Below, one piece after another: positions 61,485 through 64,000 of a stretch of 64,000 nt of DNA. The translations under genes and the position numbers were made by a program. The notes beneath the pieces were generated by a model, which saw only the letters and a program-made list of their open reading frames with translations, did not search any database and had not been told where the DNA came from. The first letter of the stretch is position 1, and every line of letters begins with the position of its first letter. Source of the stretch: an uncultured Lachnospiraceae bacterium (GTDB lineage: Bacteria; Bacillota; Clostridia; Lachnospirales; Lachnospiraceae); the NCBI GenBank assembly GCA_947625205.1, contig CANQNN010000001.1, positions 124,001-188,000 of the forward strand, written 5' to 3'.

Positions 61485-62726
61485 ATGACAACATTGAACG
61501 ATACCCCGGGCAGCAACCGCCTCCATATCGGTATCTTTGGAAAGACCAACAGCGGAAAATCATCTTTTATCAATGCTTTTACAAAGCAGAACGTGTCCAT
61601 CGTCGCGGATGCGGCGGGCACCACCACGGACCCTGTCTATAAGGCTATGGAGATCCATCCGCTCGGCCCGTGCGTGATCATAGATACGGCGGGCTTTGCC
61701 GATCGCAGCGATCTTGGCGAAAGCCGCATGGAGAAGACGCGTCTGGCGGCGGAGAAATCGGATATCGCCGTGATCCTTATTTCGGCGCAGGATGCGGCGG
61801 CCGCAGCAGCAGGGGAGGTCGGAGGAGATTTCTCTGATGAGGCACAGTGGTACGAGACTTTTCGTAAAAAAGATACGCCGGTGCTGTTCGCGGTCAGCAA
61901 GGCGGACCTGTATCCGCAGACCCGGATACGGGCTATCACGGAAGAGATAACCCGGAGAACGGGGGCGGAAGCGGTGGCCGTGAGCGCGGTAAGCGGAGAG
62001 GGCATGGAAGAGGTCAGGGCTGCGCTTGTCAGAATATTGCCGGAGAATTACGGCGAGCGTTCCATCACGGGCGATCTGGCCGGCGAGGGCGATCTGGTAT
62101 TGCTGGTCATGCCGCAGGATATTCAGGCGCCCAAGGGCAGGCTGATCCTGCCGCAAGTCCAGACGATCAGGGAGCTCCTGGACAAGAAGTGTCTTGTGAT
62201 GAGCGTGACCACGGATAAGCTGCCTCAGGCGCTTGCCACGCTGCAGAGGCCTCCGAAGCTTATCATTACAGACTCGCAGGCGTTCGGCTATGTGTATGAG
62301 CATAAGCCGGCGGAGAGCGTTTTAACCTCATTTTCCGTGCTGTTTGCCGCCTATAAGGGCGACATCGGCTATTACACAGAAGGCGCGAAGACGATAGAGA
62401 AATTAAATCAGGATTCCAGGGTATTGATCGCGGAATGCTGTACGCATGCGCCGCTTGCCGAGGATATTGGCAGGGAGAAGATACCGCGTATGCTCAGGAA
62501 ACGCTTCGGCGATACGCTCCGGATCGATCACGTGAGCGGCACGGATTATCCGGAGGATCTGACCGGATATGATCTGATCATTCAGTGCGGAGCGTGCATG
62601 TTCAACCGCAAGTATGTGATGGCGCGTATTGAGCGGGCCAAGCAGCAGGGAGTCCCCATGACCAATTACGGCGTGGTCATTGCGCATCTGACGGGGATCC
62701 TGGATAAGATAGCGGTGCCGGTATAA
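61485..62726 (+). CDS. hydF: [FeFe]-hydrogenase H-cluster maturation GTPase HydF
   Basis: A 413-residue scaffold that carries the assembled diiron unit to the hydrogenase. The N-terminal GTPase has P-loop GKTNSGKSS and DTAGFADRSDLGESRMEKT. The C-terminal [4Fe-4S] domain has ECCTHAPL and IQCGACMFNRKYV. The start at 61485 follows AAGGAG; the frame runs back to 61458 without a ribosome site. A long hairpin follows. Confidence 0.95.
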   Translation: MTTLNDTPGSNRLHIGIFGKTNSGKSSFINAFTKQNVSIVADAAGTTTDPVYKAMEIHPLGPCVIIDTAGFADRSDLGESRMEKTRLAAEKSDIAVILISAQDAAAAAAGEVGGDFSDEAQWYETFRKKDTPVLFAVSKADLYPQTRIRAITEEITRRTGAEAVAVSAVSGEGMEEVRAALVRILPENYGERSITGDLAGEGDLVLLVMPQDIQAPKGRLILPQVQTIRELLDKKCLVMSVTTDKLPQALATLQRPPKLIITDSQAFGYVYEHKPAESVLTSFSVLFAAYKGDIGYYTEGAKTIEKLNQDSRVLIAECCTHAPLAEDIGREKIPRMLRKRFGDTLRIDHVSGTDYPEDLTGYDLIIQCGACMFNRKYVMARIERAKQQGVPMTNYGVVIAHLTGILDKIAVPV

Positions 62727-62758
62727 ATGTCAATAGAGACATTTTCATAGAAATGTGC

Positions 62759-62796
62759 TACAATAGTCATGATCCGGGCGGATCGTGACTATTGTA
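62759..62796. other. 17-bp stem-loop between hydF and the GGDEF-like gene
   Basis: Arms 62759-62775 and 62780-62796 are fully complementary (one T-G pair), with a 4-nt loop GGGC. The left arm starts with TACAAT, a -10-like box with a weak GAGACA 17 bp upstream. There is no T-tract, so it looks more like an operator or processing site than a terminator. Confidence 0.65.
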
Positions 62797-62898
62797 TTAT
62801 GGGCGGTATGCCGGTGCAGGACAGTCCGGCGCGCGGCAGTCAGGATGTTGGTGTGGGACAGCCCGGCGCATGGCCGGGAAAGCGCGGAGAGAATGATG

Positions 62899-64000
62899 AT
62901 GAGTGTAAAAGATAAAAAATATGCAAAACTGGGAAGAAGGCGGATCTGGCCGTCGATTCTTGTGTTTGTGCTGTTCCTTCTGGTATGTGTGGCGGCGTTC
63001 AGCTTTCTGATGTATCTGTGTGCCATATGCATCATGGGCACCAAGATCGCCGGGCACTATGAGGAAGCGATGCAGGTGGGCATCGTCTTCGATGAGCTGA
63101 TGGCGGACGGCAGGAGCGCCGAAGAGGCGGCGGACGATATACAACAGTATGTTGTAGGCAAGAAGGATATCTGTATCACGGATCGGGACGGCCGCATCGT
63201 TTTGGTCACGGGCGATTCCGAGCCGAATTTCGATTTGCTGTTACAATTTGACACTGTAGGGCAGCATTTCGGCGCGGTGGCCGATTCTAAGAGCGGTCTG
63301 GTATCCGGTGAGGCGTTTGGCGATATGCTCAGGATGCCGGCGCGGGATATCTTCGATGGCGCGTTCGCGTTTGACGACCAGGGCAAAACAAGGGCGCAGT
63401 GGATGGACGAGACGATCATCCGGCAGGATTACTGGATGCAGGCGCCCCTGAAAAACAGCGGTTATTCGCTGTATGTCAAGTGCAACCTGCAGGCGCAGCG
63501 CCAGGATATTGCCTATGTCTATATCCTGGGATTCGCGGCGATCGTGATCCTGCTGATCCCGGTCGTGCTGCTGTTCGTCAATACGCTGCGCTCTATCGTG
63601 ATGCAGCGGCGGATGGCGCAGCTGATTTATCTGGATACGGTCACGGACGGCCGGAACTGGCTCTATTTCCGCAATACTGCCAGACGGATCCTGACCAGGC
63701 TTCGCAACAGCCGCAAGGCTTTTGCCATGGTGGACCTGCATGTGGAGCGTTACAATAACTACCGTGCCTGCTACGGCGTTGCGGCGGGCGAAGAGCTGCT
63801 GCAGGCTATGAGCGGCTTTTTGAGCGCGCGGGTGGGAAGAAACGAAGCCTTCGCCAGAAATGAGGGCGCTGATTTCGGCCTGCTGATGCTGTGCGCAGGG
63901 GACAACGAGGAAGAGTATCGGGAATACTGCATCAAGCGCGTCCGCTCTCTCATCGCGGAACTGACGGGGCTGCGCCCGGAGCAGAAGATACGGTTCCATG
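62899..64000 (+). CDS. Membrane sensor with degenerate GGDEF domain, N-terminal part
   Basis: At least 367 codons, open at the window end. A first span (IWPSILVFVLFLLVCVAAFSFLMYL, residues about 15-40) precedes an extracellular sensor region of about 150 residues. A second span (YVYILGFAAIVILLIPVVLLFVNTL) precedes a GGDEF-type domain. In that domain the D-x-L-T-G-L entry reads DTVTDGRNWLYF and the GGDEF signature site reads EGADF, so diguanylate cyclase activity is doubtful. Such domains often precede an EAL phosphodiesterase. Three consecutive ATGs (62893, 62896, 62899) follow GGAGAG; the last gives the best spacing. Confidence 0.75.
   Translation, partial: MSVKDKKYAKLGRRRIWPSILVFVLFLLVCVAAFSFLMYLCAICIMGTKIAGHYEEAMQVGIVFDELMADGRSAEEAADDIQQYVVGKKDICITDRDGRIVLVTGDSEPNFDLLLQFDTVGQHFGAVADSKSGLVSGEAFGDMLRMPARDIFDGAFAFDDQGKTRAQWMDETIIRQDYWMQAPLKNSGYSLYVKCNLQAQRQDIAYVYILGFAAIVILLIPVVLLFVNTLRSIVMQRRMAQLIYLDTVTDGRNWLYFRNTARRILTRLRNSRKAFAMVDLHVERYNNYRACYGVAAGEELLQAMSGFLSARVGRNEAFARNEGADFGLLMLCAGDNEEEYREYCIKRVRSLIAELTGLRPEQKIRFH

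Noticed and set aside
63241-63999. Minus-strand open frame of 252 codons at the window end
   Set aside because: It is a shadow of the forward GGDEF-like gene, whose two membrane spans and domain order are clear.

Overview
The window looks like a chromosomal segment from an anaerobic gut Firmicute of the Lachnospiraceae (Clostridia). The reasons are a single-chain PurL of about 1,280 residues, a long type-2 PyrF, QueH, an [FeFe]-hydrogenase maturation set (TM1266-type regulator, HydE, HydG, HydF), consensus sigma-A promoters, strong AGGAGG-type ribosome sites and a near-neutral base composition. No rRNA, CRISPR array, prophage or recognisable insertion sequence is present. The only mobile-element-like gene is an Rpn/PD-(D/E)XK family gene.

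Layout. 1-5 kb: tail of an HPt phosphotransfer protein, a DUF218 membrane protein, a TPR lipoprotein, then a Nudix-pyrF-pyrE pyrimidine operon with two small membrane proteins. 5-11 kb: an M29-like aminopeptidase and the purine operon purE-purM-purN-purD. 11-19 kb: housekeeping and envelope genes (zinc-ribbon/HTH protein, SH3b membrane protein, GntR-clpC pair, radA, LytR-CpsA-Psr protein). 19-23 kb: a heterodimeric ABC exporter, a convergent lipoprotein and tRNA-Trp.

23-40 kb is a carbohydrate region. It has a secreted multidomain GH53 galactanase, a P-loop kinase, a LacI regulator, an ECF S component with a P-loop kinase, DUF3842, a large uncharacterised DUF3863-like protein with a zinc-ribbon partner, an intracellular GH53, and a divergent LacI regulator facing an ABC sugar importer (binding protein plus two permeases, no ATPase) with a lipoprotein GH13 enzyme. 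The likely logic is that polymers are cut outside the cell, oligosaccharides are imported, and they are finished inside. The importer must borrow an ATPase encoded elsewhere. 40-44 kb holds a large cyclic-nucleotide-binding-domain protein of unknown function, a DUF6508 protein and a TetR regulator.

44-56 kb returns to core metabolism: purL, carA-carB, queH, argS, tRNA-Val and tRNA-Met, and an Ogg-type DNA glycosylase. 56-64 kb: an ECF S component, the Rpn gene, a candidate terminated RNA, TM1266-hydE-hydG-hydF, and the start of a membrane protein with a degenerate GGDEF domain that runs off the window.

The most unusual signals are non-coding or low-complexity. (i) Two gapless copies of a roughly 98-bp double-hairpin element, 25 kb apart, have compensatory changes in both stems and a 90-bp internal period. 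(ii) A cysteine-rich tetrapeptide repeat is fused to a P-loop kinase. (iii) A promoter-to-terminator RNA unit lies just upstream of the hydrogenase-maturation genes. (iv) A long orphan leader precedes the ECF/kinase pair. (v) A perfect 26-bp operator-like palindrome and three back-to-back hairpins precede the sugar importer.
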